In this document: one piece after another, positions 16,737-25,827 of the stretch
Numbering within the stretch: position 1 is the first letter of the stretch
Layout: the number at the start of each line of letters is the position of its first letter
DNA from: Cyclobacteriaceae bacterium YHN15
Lineage (GTDB): Bacteria; Bacteroidota; Bacteroidia; Cytophagales; Cyclobacteriaceae
NCBI GenBank assembly: GCA_003797895.1
Contig: RKQB01000006.1
Span: 269,712 to 333,711 of the forward strand
Direction of reading: 5' to 3'
Length of the DNA stretch: 64,000 nt
The notes under the pieces: model-generated
What the model was told of the DNA's origin: nothing
Database searches by the model: none
Seen by the model: the letters and a program-made list of their open reading frames with translations, nothing else
Position numbers and translations under genes: made by a program

Positions 16737-19169
16737 ATGAAAATCTCAACACAAGTTTTTGTAACCCTTCTCATTTTCTTTTTGGGAATGAGCAACCTGG
16801 CAGCAAAAGAATTCAGCCATATTATTGGTCAGGTTGCCGATGGTAAAGGTGAGTTTTTGCCTTTTGTTAATGTAGCCTTGGTGGAGGCAGAATCAGGATC
16901 TCTGCTAACTGGCGCAGTGACCGGGGATGATGGAAAGTTTTTGATAGAATCCGCGAGAAGCGGAAAAGTTCAATTGGTGATTTCATCCATAGGATTTGAA
17001 ACCTTCAAATCAGAATCATTTGAGATCAAACCAGGGATAACCAAGAACTTTGGTACTATTTCCATCCTTGAAGAGGAAGGAAACCTTTCAGAAGTTACCG
17101 TAAGAGCCACAAGGCCTGAAATCATTATCGAAGCGGATAAGACCACAATCAATATCGAGGGAACCGTGATGGCTGAAGGTAACAATGCCTTGGATGTCAT
17201 CAGTCGATCTCCTGGCGTATATGTGGATGAAAATAATAACATCAATCTCAATGGAAGACCAGGAGTGACAGTGATGATCAATGATAGGCAGACATATATG
17301 AGTGCTTCTGATTTGTCCAATTTTTTAAGGGCCATGCCTGCGGAGAACATCAAAAGTATAGAAATCATCAATAATCCCACTTCTCGGTTTGACGCGGAAG
17401 GTGGAGCAGGAATTATCAACATCAGACTGAAAAAAAACAATATTGATGGTATGTTCGGAAGCATTCAAATAGGGGGAATGTACAATGGTATTTATGGGCC
17501 AAATGCGGGCTTGTCTTTGAATGTGAAAAAGGGCAAATGGACTAATAATGTTAGCTTGAATTACAATGAGTTTAACTTTTTGAATGAACTGGAGATCAAC
17601 AGAAATTTCCAATTGGAGGAGGGGATTTCAAAATTTGACCAGGACAGTAGAATCAGGATGATCAATAAAAGTTTATTCTTTAATGGAGGATCAGATTATG
17701 AAATCAATAAAAATCACAGCGTAGGTATAGCAATTCAGGCTTCTGAATACAATGGGGAAAATACAGGTGAAGCAATAACTGAAATTGATAATCCCGGAAC
17801 AGACGATCTTTTCTTCCTTAAATCACATAATGACAATAATTCCAATAATAGGAGAATTTTTGGAAATTTTCATTATGTGGGACTTTTGGATTCCATGGGA
17901 ACCAAATTGACTTCTGATATTGATTATACTAAAATGATCTCTTCTTCCACCTCTTTATTATCCAATGATTTTTGGATGAATGATAATGAGCACCAGTCAG
18001 CAAGAGATTATATCCTTACCCTGAATGATATGGACTATAATATTTTTACTGCTAAGGTGGATTTCATAAAGCCTTTTGGTAAAGGACGGGTTTTGGAAAG
18101 TGGACTGAAAGGTAGCTGGGTGCATTCAGACAACAGCCTTGATTTAAGCAAAGCAGTGGAAGAGGAGCCCTTCCAACCTGACCCCAACAGCAATAGGTTT
18201 ATATACGAAGAGAATGTCTTGGCAGCCTATGCATCCTATAAAGGTAATTTCTCTGAAAAAGTAAGTTTTCAGGCAGGCTTAAGGTCTGAATATTCAGACA
18301 TAAAAGGTACCTCAGTAACGTTGGATTCCCTTAACAGTCAAAAATATCTTGACTTTTTCCCAAGCGTCTTTGTTCAGCAAAAAGTAAGTGAGAATTATCA
18401 GATCATTTACAATGCCAACAGAAGAATTACCAGACCAAATTATAGGTTATTGAATCCATTTATTTATTACATAGATCCATTAACCACTGAGCAGGGAAAT
18501 CCAGGATTAAGGCCACAATATGCCCATAATCTGGAAATGAACCATGTATTCAAAGGTTCTTATCAATTAAGCTTGGGTTATTCTTTGACCAATGATGTAT
18601 TCCAGCAGATATTTATGCAGGATGAGGAATCCCGAACCACCACTACGTATACAGCAAACTTGGATAAAGCTCAGACATGGAATTTGAGGGCGATTGTACC
18701 TGTGGAAATAAAATCCTGGTGGACTATGAACAACATGGTGCAGCTTACTAATTCCCAATGGAAATCCATGATTGGAGATGCTCTTCTGGATGTTTCACAG
18801 ACCTCTTTTACACTTAGGTCTCAAAATACGGTAAACCTTCCCAAAGGCTTTAAAGCCGAAGTTATGGGAATGTATGTTGGACCTTCTCAATATGGGCAGG
18901 CTAGTATTAAAGGTTTTGCTTGGGTAGATGCCGGAATTACTAAAAACTTCCTTAACGATAAATTGACTTTGACAGTGAACGGTACAGACTTATTAAGAAG
19001 TCAGATCATCAGAGCGAATGTTCAGTTTGATACTATAGATACTCAGTTTCAACAATATAGAAATACCCAAGGAGTGAGATTTACATTAAGATATAAATTT
19101 GCAAAAGGCGAAAGTTTTAGAATAGCTAACAGAAGCGGTAGTACCGATGAAAGAAATAGATTGGATTAA
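16737..19169 (+). CDS. TonB-dependent receptor-like outer-membrane beta-barrel protein
   Basis: An 810-residue outer-membrane protein: signal peptide (1-23), a carboxypeptidase-regulatory-like domain (about 28-115, IIGQVADGKGEFLPFVNVAL...SSIGFE), a plug-like domain (about 130-230, LDVISRSPGVYVDE, INDRQTYMS, IEIINNPTSRFDAEG) and a long C-terminal barrel of the OMP_b-brl_3 type ending FTLRYKFAKGESF. No TonB box is certain. It lacks a SusD partner, so it is a stand-alone receptor or pore of the kind common in Bacteroidota, with unknown ligand. A terminator at 19168 separates it from the following hydrolase. Confidence 0.85.
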   Translation: MKISTQVFVTLLIFFLGMSNLAAKEFSHIIGQVADGKGEFLPFVNVALVEAESGSLLTGAVTGDDGKFLIESARSGKVQLVISSIGFETFKSESFEIKPGITKNFGTISILEEEGNLSEVTVRATRPEIIIEADKTTINIEGTVMAEGNNALDVISRSPGVYVDENNNINLNGRPGVTVMINDRQTYMSASDLSNFLRAMPAENIKSIEIINNPTSRFDAEGGAGIINIRLKKNNIDGMFGSIQIGGMYNGIYGPNAGLSLNVKKGKWTNNVSLNYNEFNFLNELEINRNFQLEEGISKFDQDSRIRMINKSLFFNGGSDYEINKNHSVGIAIQASEYNGENTGEAITEIDNPGTDDLFFLKSHNDNNSNNRRIFGNFHYVGLLDSMGTKLTSDIDYTKMISSSTSLLSNDFWMNDNEHQSARDYILTLNDMDYNIFTAKVDFIKPFGKGRVLESGLKGSWVHSDNSLDLSKAVEEEPFQPDPNSNRFIYEENVLAAYASYKGNFSEKVSFQAGLRSEYSDIKGTSVTLDSLNSQKYLDFFPSVFVQQKVSENYQIIYNANRRITRPNYRLLNPFIYYIDPLTTEQGNPGLRPQYAHNLEMNHVFKGSYQLSLGYSLTNDVFQQIFMQDEESRTTTTYTANLDKAQTWNLRAIVPVEIKSWWTMNNMVQLTNSQWKSMIGDALLDVSQTSFTLRSQNTVNLPKGFKAEVMGMYVGPSQYGQASIKGFAWVDAGITKNFLNDKLTLTVNGTDLLRSQIIRANVQFDTIDTQFQQYRNTQGVRFTLRYKFAKGESFRIANRSGSTDERNRLD

Positions 19170-19217
19170 AACTCTTAGGGGATTTGCCAAATAACAGGCA
19201 AGTCCCTGAGTTTTTTT
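19168..19217 (+). terminator. Intrinsic terminator after TonB-type gene
   Basis: Starting at the stop codon, AAACTC..AGGGGATTTGCC (to 19187) pairs with GGCAAGTCCCTGAGTTTT (19196-19213), with a 2-base bulge and a G-U pair, and runs into a T tract. Confidence 0.75.
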
Positions 19218-19286
19218 ATTCGGCATTCATTCTGATATTTGAAATATGGCATTATACTCTTCAATTAACCATAAAAAAGTAAATCT

Positions 19287-20603
19287 ATGAAGAAGATAAT
19301 TTTATTACTTGTATCTGTTTTTACGATCCAAGGCGTATTTTCCCAAGATATTGATACCGCCAAACTCGATCGGTTCTTTGATGTTTTAGTGGAAAATGAT
19401 AAAGCTATGGGCTCAGTTGCCGTATCTAAAAACGGTCAAATAATTTATCAAAGAGCTTTTGGATATGCTGATTTGGATGCCAAAAAGACCGCATCCTTGG
19501 AAACTAGGTATAGGGTCGGTTCCATCTCTAAAACATTTACCTCAGTATTGATTTTTAAGGCAATAGATGAAGGGAAGCTTTCTTTGGATCAAAAAATAGA
19601 AAAATTTTTTCCGGAAATAAAGAATGCTTCAAATATTACCTTGAGTCAATTGTTAAACCACAGAAGTGGAATTTTCAGTTTTACAAACAGACCGGATTAT
19701 CTCAGCTGGAACACTGAACTGAAAACCAGGGAAGAACTTTACCAAATGATAGTAAATGGAGGAAGTTTATTTGCCCCGGATAGTAAAGCAGAATACAGCA
19801 ATTCCAATTATGTATTGCTTACCTGGATTCTTGAGGATGTTTACCGGGAGAGCTATAGGGAGTTATTGAATAAAGGCATCATTCAACCTTTGGGTTTAGG
19901 GAATACTTATGTTGGAAATAAAGCAAAAGAAGATCCCAAAGAAGCATCTTCTTATAAATACTTGGGGAAATGGGAAAGAGAATCGGTAACGGATATGTCC
20001 ATTCCTCTTGGTGCCGGGGCAGTTGTTTCTACTCCCGAAGACCTTACCATTTTCATCAGAAGCCTTTTTGAAGGAAAATTGATTTCGCCTGAGAGCCTGA
20101 AGGACATGACAAGCATTGTGGATAACTTTGGAAGAGGATTGTTTAAATATCCCTTTTTTGAAGCTTATGCTTTTGGCCATGATGGAGGAATTGATGGATT
20201 CAGGTCTTCATTTAGCTTTTTTCCTGAAGAGGGAATAGCCTATGCCTTAACGCTTAATGGATTAAATTTTGATGCAAATCAGATTAGTATAGCGGTATTA
20301 AGTGCTGTTTTTGGAAAGGAGTTTGAAATTCCCGCATTTAATATACCTTCGCTTTCTTCAGAGGAATTGGACCAATATGTTGGGATTTATGGAAGTCCTT
20401 CTTTTCCAATTGAAATAACCATTAGAAAAGTTAATTCAACACTTATAGGACAGGGAACAGGTCAGCCTGAATTCATATTGGACCATAAAAATGACCATGT
20501 TTTTGTATTCAACCCTGCGGGTTTAAGCCTGGAATTTTTTCCGGAGAGTAAAGAGATGATATTGAACCAGGGAGGAATGAAATTTACTTTGACCAAAAAA
20601 TGA
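19287..20603 (+). CDS. Serine hydrolase of the beta-lactamase / S12 family
   Basis: A 438-residue exported protein (signal about 1-20) with a class C beta-lactamase/D-Ala-D-Ala carboxypeptidase fold. The catalytic motifs are SISK (Ser79, Lys82), YSN (Tyr170, Asn172) and HDGG (His298) in the KTG position. After the catalytic domain (about 25-350), a small beta-rich C-terminal domain of ~90 residues resembles the lipocalin-like tail of many S12 esterases. The substrate (peptidoglycan peptide, D-amino-acid peptide or ester) is not determined by sequence. It is monocistronic and converges with the Wzi-like gene, stop to stop. Confidence 0.85.
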   Translation: MKKIILLLVSVFTIQGVFSQDIDTAKLDRFFDVLVENDKAMGSVAVSKNGQIIYQRAFGYADLDAKKTASLETRYRVGSISKTFTSVLIFKAIDEGKLSLDQKIEKFFPEIKNASNITLSQLLNHRSGIFSFTNRPDYLSWNTELKTREELYQMIVNGGSLFAPDSKAEYSNSNYVLLTWILEDVYRESYRELLNKGIIQPLGLGNTYVGNKAKEDPKEASSYKYLGKWERESVTDMSIPLGAGAVVSTPEDLTIFIRSLFEGKLISPESLKDMTSIVDNFGRGLFKYPFFEAYAFGHDGGIDGFRSSFSFFPEEGIAYALTLNGLNFDANQISIAVLSAVFGKEFEIPAFNIPSLSSEELDQYVGIYGSPSFPIEITIRKVNSTLIGQGTGQPEFILDHKNDHVFVFNPAGLSLEFFPESKEMILNQGGMKFTLTKK

Positions 20604-22304
20604 TCATTTGAAAATATAACTTAATCCAACAGTGGCCACAAAATTTTTCCTATCCAGGCCAGGCACGAAATATTGATCCGGTTGATTTTCTAAAAACCAC
20701 TTGTAGTTAAGGGTATTTACATATTGGAAATTACCATGAACCAGCAGATTGCCAAATCTCCAGTCTGCTACAAGAGAAGGTACGAGATCTACATACTTAT
20801 TTCTCCAATCTTTGGATCCTTCGTATCTAAAATAGTAGAAGTCATTGTTATAGGCTATTCGTTCAAAATGAAAGGCTATTCTGCTAAAATCCTTTACCCA
20901 ACCTATTTCTATCCAATTCACGTTGGATGCAGGCCCGTAGCCTACCCCAAGTACCTGTCCGTTATGGGTATAACCTTCCCGTACATGATTATGGATGTAC
21001 CAGGTATCCAGATCCCGGATACTTTGCCTTAAAGGTTGACCCGTCTGAGTCATTTCCGCACTGATCTGTAGAAATTGCTTTTCTTTTGCTAAGGGTATTA
21101 AATTAGAAAAACCAAAAGTAAAGCCCCGGTTTTTTTCAGGTGTTATCAAAAAATCTCCAAACTTGATACTGTTTCCGTTTGTTCCATACTCCCCGTAAAA
21201 TTCGAAATGTCCTTCAGTACTTATCCATCTGAAAAAACCTGAACTGAACTGTTGTCTCTTGTCCCTTACAGGATTAAATACATCATAAAGTCCTTTTTGG
21301 CCATTGAAAATTGGGACGTAATCACCTAACCTGTCCATGTCATCCCGGTAAAGATGGTTGGTCGCTGAATATCCTATGAATAGACCAGGAACCCATTTTG
21401 GTTTATAACTGAGAATTATCCCTGATAAATACCGTTCATTATCCTGTCTTTTTGGAATCAGGACGGGGTTTCCTTGGATACTGTAATCCGGATGCGGAGG
21501 CAAATAACCTGAGCTATTCAGTAGACCTGCAATTATTTGGCCTTCAAAATGTCCGATACCTGTATTAACAGGTCTTATTGTATTGGCTGTGAAATGTAGG
21601 AATCCCCGGGTATTATTACTTAGGATCAGGGAATTTCTTTTTGATGGCCCCCACCAGAGGTTTTCGGTAGACAGCCCAAAAGAAAACCCACCTGGATTGA
21701 ATCTGATGCTGGATTGTCCAGGTAAAAGTCTATTATAGGGTCCTTCACCAAGCCTTTCCGGCATATCAATCCGGTTCATATACTCATAATAATACAATAT
21801 AGTGGCTTGATGTTCTATGGGAAATCCAAGGTAATCCTTATTTTGAGCAAGCAGGAGTTCCGGTTGGATTTGAATGCTGAATTTTCCCTCCTGTAAATAC
21901 ACCCCCATGCTCAGTATATGTTGGAAACCACGGTTTGGTATCATAGCCCCATTGTTCAACCCAAATGCATATTCAGAATTGAACTGGGTTCTAAGTGTGA
22001 CCGGCATAGTAATTAACCTGTCTTTGTCATTATTCCCGATAAGATAGTGAAACTTTGAGGTATCAAAATCTGTAAAGGTGCTGTCCAAATCTATTCCACT
22101 ATACCTATCAAAAGCATGAACAGGATACAATGGTCGTATGGCAAAGGATACATTCTCATTCAAACTTCCAAGAAGCTGTCTCCTTCTCATATACTCTTCC
22201 AAAACCGGGGTATTGAGAGGAACGGTTTGAGCCAATGAAGAATAAGCAATTAAGCCAAGTCCAAAAATGGTAAAGAAGACAGATCTTAAAAACGTTGGTC
22301 TCAT
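20604..22304 (-). CDS. Capsule assembly Wzi family protein
   Basis: A 566-residue outer-membrane beta-barrel protein with a signal peptide (about 1-25) and the Wzi-family pattern of alternating aromatic strands, including ENLWWGPSKRNSLILSNNT and the C-terminal DWRFGNLLVHGNFQYVN...GLSYIFK. Wzi in E. coli helps attach capsular polysaccharide to the cell surface; in Bacteroidota the role is inferred. It follows a hypothetical lipoprotein after 6 bases, so both are one transcription unit. wecB, an enzyme of UDP-ManNAc synthesis, lies just upstream on the other strand, fitting a surface polysaccharide theme. Confidence 0.83.
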   Translation of the reverse strand: MRPTFLRSVFFTIFGLGLIAYSSLAQTVPLNTPVLEEYMRRRQLLGSLNENVSFAIRPLYPVHAFDRYSGIDLDSTFTDFDTSKFHYLIGNNDKDRLITMPVTLRTQFNSEYAFGLNNGAMIPNRGFQHILSMGVYLQEGKFSIQIQPELLLAQNKDYLGFPIEHQATILYYYEYMNRIDMPERLGEGPYNRLLPGQSSIRFNPGGFSFGLSTENLWWGPSKRNSLILSNNTRGFLHFTANTIRPVNTGIGHFEGQIIAGLLNSSGYLPPHPDYSIQGNPVLIPKRQDNERYLSGIILSYKPKWVPGLFIGYSATNHLYRDDMDRLGDYVPIFNGQKGLYDVFNPVRDKRQQFSSGFFRWISTEGHFEFYGEYGTNGNSIKFGDFLITPEKNRGFTFGFSNLIPLAKEKQFLQISAEMTQTGQPLRQSIRDLDTWYIHNHVREGYTHNGQVLGVGYGPASNVNWIEIGWVKDFSRIAFHFERIAYNNDFYYFRYEGSKDWRNKYVDLVPSLVADWRFGNLLVHGNFQYVNTLNYKWFLENQPDQYFVPGLDRKNFVATVGLSYIFK

Positions 22305-22310
22305 TATTAA

Positions 22311-22976
22311 TCAGTTTACCACCATTGTTGTTACTTCAATCTTTCCAACGGACCAACTTTCATCACAGATTGGATCTGGACTATTGATCTGTAACAATTC
22401 ATCACCAAGGGTGATTTTAACACTGTCTGCTTGATGTTTGACCATTCTACTTATATTATATACCGTAGTATTGTTTTGGAAAGCCCCTAATAGACACAGA
22501 CCAGGCAGATTTGTTCTGGTTGCACCTGTTTTGGGAATGTTCTGTCTGAAATAGTCATTGGGATAACTTTGCATCAGACAGTATAAAGCATTGCAGGCCG
22601 TGTTTGAAAATGTTGTTCTAAATACCTCTTCTTTATCGATTTTCATGTACCAGTAGTCAGGGCCACTTATCCCATCATCAGGGTTTCCATCCCAACTGTC
22701 GTGAACAAACAATTCCACATCCAATTTTAAGATATTGTGCCCCGGTAAATCATAAAGCGTTACTGATACTTCCTCATTATTATAAAATCCAAGTAAAGTA
22801 TCCCCGTAGAAAATGAATAACCTTCCATTTTCAAAGTTCTTCAAATCCAACTTTGCAAAATTGTTGGAGTAGGCGATTTCTTCACTTTTCAAGGTATCAA
22901 CACAAGATGAATAAGCCAAAAGTATAAATAGAGTTAAAAATTTTGTAAACAAGTGTCGATTTGAATTGAAAAACAT
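22311..22976 (-). CDS. Lipoprotein with a VHDSWDGN-type domain, unknown function
   Basis: A 221-residue lipoprotein (lipobox YSSC). I do not recognise a named family, but HDSWDGN...GPDYWYMKIDKEEVFRTTFSN, with a later QSYP, resembles a short beta-sandwich module of secreted proteins in Bacteroidota and Planctomycetota that carries SWDGN...GPDxW...TTFSN. Four to five Cys residues beyond the lipid anchor (for example CNALYC) could form disulfides. Its 6-base spacing from the Wzi-like gene implies a shared role at the outer membrane. The module comparison is from memory and not confirmed by a search. Confidence 0.6.
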   Translation of the reverse strand: MFFNSNRHLFTKFLTLFILLAYSSCVDTLKSEEIAYSNNFAKLDLKNFENGRLFIFYGDTLLGFYNNEEVSVTLYDLPGHNILKLDVELFVHDSWDGNPDDGISGPDYWYMKIDKEEVFRTTFSNTACNALYCLMQSYPNDYFRQNIPKTGATRTNLPGLCLLGAFQNNTTVYNISRMVKHQADSVKITLGDELLQINSPDPICDESWSVGKIEVTTMVVN

Positions 22977-23136
22977 TACTTAGTTATTGATGGTTTTTCG
23001 GGAAGATCTAATATATTATTATTACAAAGAAACAAAATAATACAATAAAATGAGTTTTAAGCATAGCAAATATCGGAGTTACAATTTTCCTACAACATCT
23101 TATTTCTTAATTTGCGTCCAAGAATAAAATTCAATA

Positions 23137-24234
23137 ATGATAAAGATAACTTTAGTAGCAGGGGCAAGGCCGAATTTTATGAAAATAGCCCCGATAATAC
23201 ATGCCATTAAGGCCCAACAAGAAAAAAAGGCACCCATTTCCTATCGCTTGGTCCATACAGGTCAGCACTATGACAAAAAAATGTCAGGTGATTTTTTTGA
23301 TCAACTGAACATTCCTGAACCTGATGCCAACCTTGGTGGAGGTGGTGGAACACAAGCTGAGCAAACGGCAGCTATCATGGTTTCATTTGAGAAGGAATTG
23401 ATGGCAAATAGACCAGATTTGGTGATTGTGGTGGGGGATGTGACCTCGACTTTGGCATGTTCTATTGCAGCAAAAAAGCTTGTGATTGATGTGGCCCATG
23501 TAGAAGGAGGAATTCGCTCCGGTGATTTAAGTATGCCGGAAGAAATCAATAGGATGGTAACGGACAGCATTACGGATCATTTTTTTACCACCTCAGAAAT
23601 AGCAAATAATAACCTTAGAAAGTTGGGTTTTCTTGAAAGCAGCATCCATTTTGTAGGAAACACCATGATTGATACCCTAAAGGCAAATATGCCAAGGTTC
23701 AAGAAACCCGAAGGGGAAATTTTTGATTCCCTTCAAGCTAAGTCCTATTTTGTCATGACCATGCACAGGCCTGCCAATGTGGATCAGGAGGAGAAACTTA
23801 AGGAAATGATAAATGCCATAATGGAGGGGACAAAAGGACTACCGGTGGTTTTCCCGGTCCATCCCCGTACCGCCAAAAACCTTGAGAATTTAGGAATATC
23901 CAATCCAAACCTTTTGATGACGGATCCTTTATCCTATTTGGAATTCAATTACCTGGTGAAGAATGCCAAAGGGGTGATTACTGATTCAGGAGGTATCACT
24001 GAGGAAGCTTCTGTAATGAATGTTCCTTGTATAACCCTTAGAGATAATACAGAAAGGGCTGAAACAATTCAATTGGGGACAAATGAATTAATTGGTACCG
24101 ATCCTAAAAAATTGGCCCCTTATCTAGAAAAATTAATGAAAGGTGAATGGAAAGAGTATAAAGGTATTCCGTTATGGGACGGTAAAACTTCAGAGAGAAT
24201 AGTGGAGAAAATCCTTGAAATTTATTCCAGATAA
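23137..24234 (+). CDS. wecB: UDP-N-acetylglucosamine 2-epimerase (non-hydrolysing)
   Basis: A 365-residue GT-B fold enzyme that converts UDP-GlcNAc to UDP-ManNAc in the cytoplasm for surface polysaccharide synthesis. Family landmarks are GARPNFMKIAPI at the N-terminus, HVEGGIRSGDLSMPEEINR with the catalytic residues, VHPRTAKNLE and the nucleotide-binding SGGITEEA. Length is standard. A wecC dehydrogenase is not in the window, so the epimerase stands alone next to the Wzi-like pair. Confidence 0.95.
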   Translation: MIKITLVAGARPNFMKIAPIIHAIKAQQEKKAPISYRLVHTGQHYDKKMSGDFFDQLNIPEPDANLGGGGGTQAEQTAAIMVSFEKELMANRPDLVIVVGDVTSTLACSIAAKKLVIDVAHVEGGIRSGDLSMPEEINRMVTDSITDHFFTTSEIANNNLRKLGFLESSIHFVGNTMIDTLKANMPRFKKPEGEIFDSLQAKSYFVMTMHRPANVDQEEKLKEMINAIMEGTKGLPVVFPVHPRTAKNLENLGISNPNLLMTDPLSYLEFNYLVKNAKGVITDSGGITEEASVMNVPCITLRDNTERAETIQLGTNELIGTDPKKLAPYLEKLMKGEWKEYKGIPLWDGKTSERIVEKILEIYSR

Positions 24235-24327
24235 AAAAAATCAAGTTTACCTGAAAACTTAACTTAATCTTTTTTCTGCGACGCTAAATTATAGGTACAT
24301 TAGAAAGGATTTTTATCACTAAATACC

Positions 24328-25806
24328 ATGCAGTCAGATTTGGATTATATCAAAGAGCAGCTTAATCGACTGGAAGAAAGAATGCTTAAGGAATTGGATT
24401 CCAGGAAAGAATTCATCCACAGTCTCCATCCAGAGCAACAGGATTCTGCAAGAAATCTGATCCATTACCTTGCGCTCAGAAATGAAGATATCAGGGAGCT
24501 CCAGGATCTTTTGCATGTGTATGGGTTATCTTCTTTAGCAAGTTCAGAGAGCCACATCCATAGGCAGCTTCAAGCCATCAGTGAAAGGCTTGGCCATACG
24601 TATAAAGAAGAAGAAATTGATATCTGTTCCTTTCCTTTTAGCAAACTTAAGATGGGGGAAAAGAGCAGGTTGTTGTTTGGTCAAAAAAAGGAGACGTATA
24701 TACCCTATGTGATGGTTACATTTGATTCCGGTTTTGCCAATGACTACGCCATGATCAAAAACCTACTCCAAAATGGTATGAATGTGGCCAGAATAAACTG
24801 CGCCCATGATGATGAGGCTACTTGGTCAAAGATGATCAATCAGTTAAAAAAGGCTTGTACTGCAACTGGTTTGGATTGTAAAATATATATGGACTTGGCT
24901 GGTCCAAAAATAAGAACCAATCTTCTTGGTAAGGGAAAAAATAAGGGAAGAGTCAAAATCCATGAAGGTCAATTGGTTTGGCTTGCAGAAACAAGAGGAG
25001 ATTTTGAAAAAGGCGAGGTGATTATTAGCCCAAATGAGGAGGGTATTATACCTATGCTGAAGAAAGGAGATCGGGTATTTATTGATGATGGTTTAATTCG
25101 ATGTGTAGTTGAAAAAATCAAAAAGGACAGAGTAGGTATAAGGGTTATCCGCATTTCTTCCTCAAAAGGTCAGATCAAAGCAGAAAAAGGTATTAATTTT
25201 CCGGATACAACTCTTCAAATTTCTTCTCTGACTGAATTTGATAAGAAATGTCTGCCATTTATATGTGAAAATGCTGACCTCATTGGATATTCCTTTGTCA
25301 AATCAAAAGAAGATATCAGACAATTGAGAGCAGAATTGAAAAAGCTTGGCGACAACTATCCTAATCTGATCCTCAAAATTGAAACACCGGACGCAGTGAA
25401 TAATCTTCCTTCTTTGCTCCTTGAAGGAATGAAGGAAAGGGCTCTTGGATTAATGATAGCCAGAGGAGATTTGGCTGTTGAAATCGGGTTTGAACGAATG
25501 GGAGAAATACAGGAAGAAATTTTATGGATTTGTGAAGCAGCCCATATACCTGTAGTTTGGGCCACCCAGGTTTTAGAAAGCCTACATAAAGTTGGCATGG
25601 CGACAAGGTCGGAGATTACGGATGCAGGCCACGCGGCCCTGGCGGAGTGTGTTATGATAAATAAAGGAGAATATACGATAGAAGTGATGGAAACTTTAAG
25701 AGACATAGTACAAAGAGCCTCTACCCACAGGATTAAAAAGAGATTTACTTTCAGAACCCTCAAGATCGCAGAAAGGTTTTTCAACTCCGAAAGCAAAAGC
25801 CTTTGA
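24328..25806 (+). CDS. Pyruvate kinase homologue lacking the C-terminal regulatory domain
   Basis: A 492-residue protein whose residues ~115-470 match the pyruvate kinase barrel and B domain: NGMNVARINCAHDD, DLAGPKIRT, VFIDDGLI, LILKIETPDAVNN (active-site Lys-Glu), MIARGDLAVEIG and VVWATQVLESL...TRSEITDAGHAALA. The N-terminal ~110 residues are a helical extension (ARNLIHYLALRNEDIRELQD...GLSSLASSESH) found in a subgroup of bacterial pyruvate kinases. The usual C-terminal allosteric domain is absent, and DxKGPE has become DLAGPK. Whether it makes ATP from phosphoenolpyruvate in vivo is uncertain; a conventional pyruvate kinase presumably lies elsewhere. It converges with two PPK2 genes. Confidence 0.8.
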   Translation: MQSDLDYIKEQLNRLEERMLKELDSRKEFIHSLHPEQQDSARNLIHYLALRNEDIRELQDLLHVYGLSSLASSESHIHRQLQAISERLGHTYKEEEIDICSFPFSKLKMGEKSRLLFGQKKETYIPYVMVTFDSGFANDYAMIKNLLQNGMNVARINCAHDDEATWSKMINQLKKACTATGLDCKIYMDLAGPKIRTNLLGKGKNKGRVKIHEGQLVWLAETRGDFEKGEVIISPNEEGIIPMLKKGDRVFIDDGLIRCVVEKIKKDRVGIRVIRISSSKGQIKAEKGINFPDTTLQISSLTEFDKKCLPFICENADLIGYSFVKSKEDIRQLRAELKKLGDNYPNLILKIETPDAVNNLPSLLLEGMKERALGLMIARGDLAVEIGFERMGEIQEEILWICEAAHIPVVWATQVLESLHKVGMATRSEITDAGHAALAECVMINKGEYTIEVMETLRDIVQRASTHRIKKRFTFRTLKIAERFFNSESKSL

Positions 25807-25827
25807 TATCGGCATTTTAAGGATTTC

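Noticed and set aside
24241..24275. Terminator after wecB
   Set aside because: AAGTTT/AAACTT is only six AT-rich base pairs; the T run is separated from the stem, so I do not list it.
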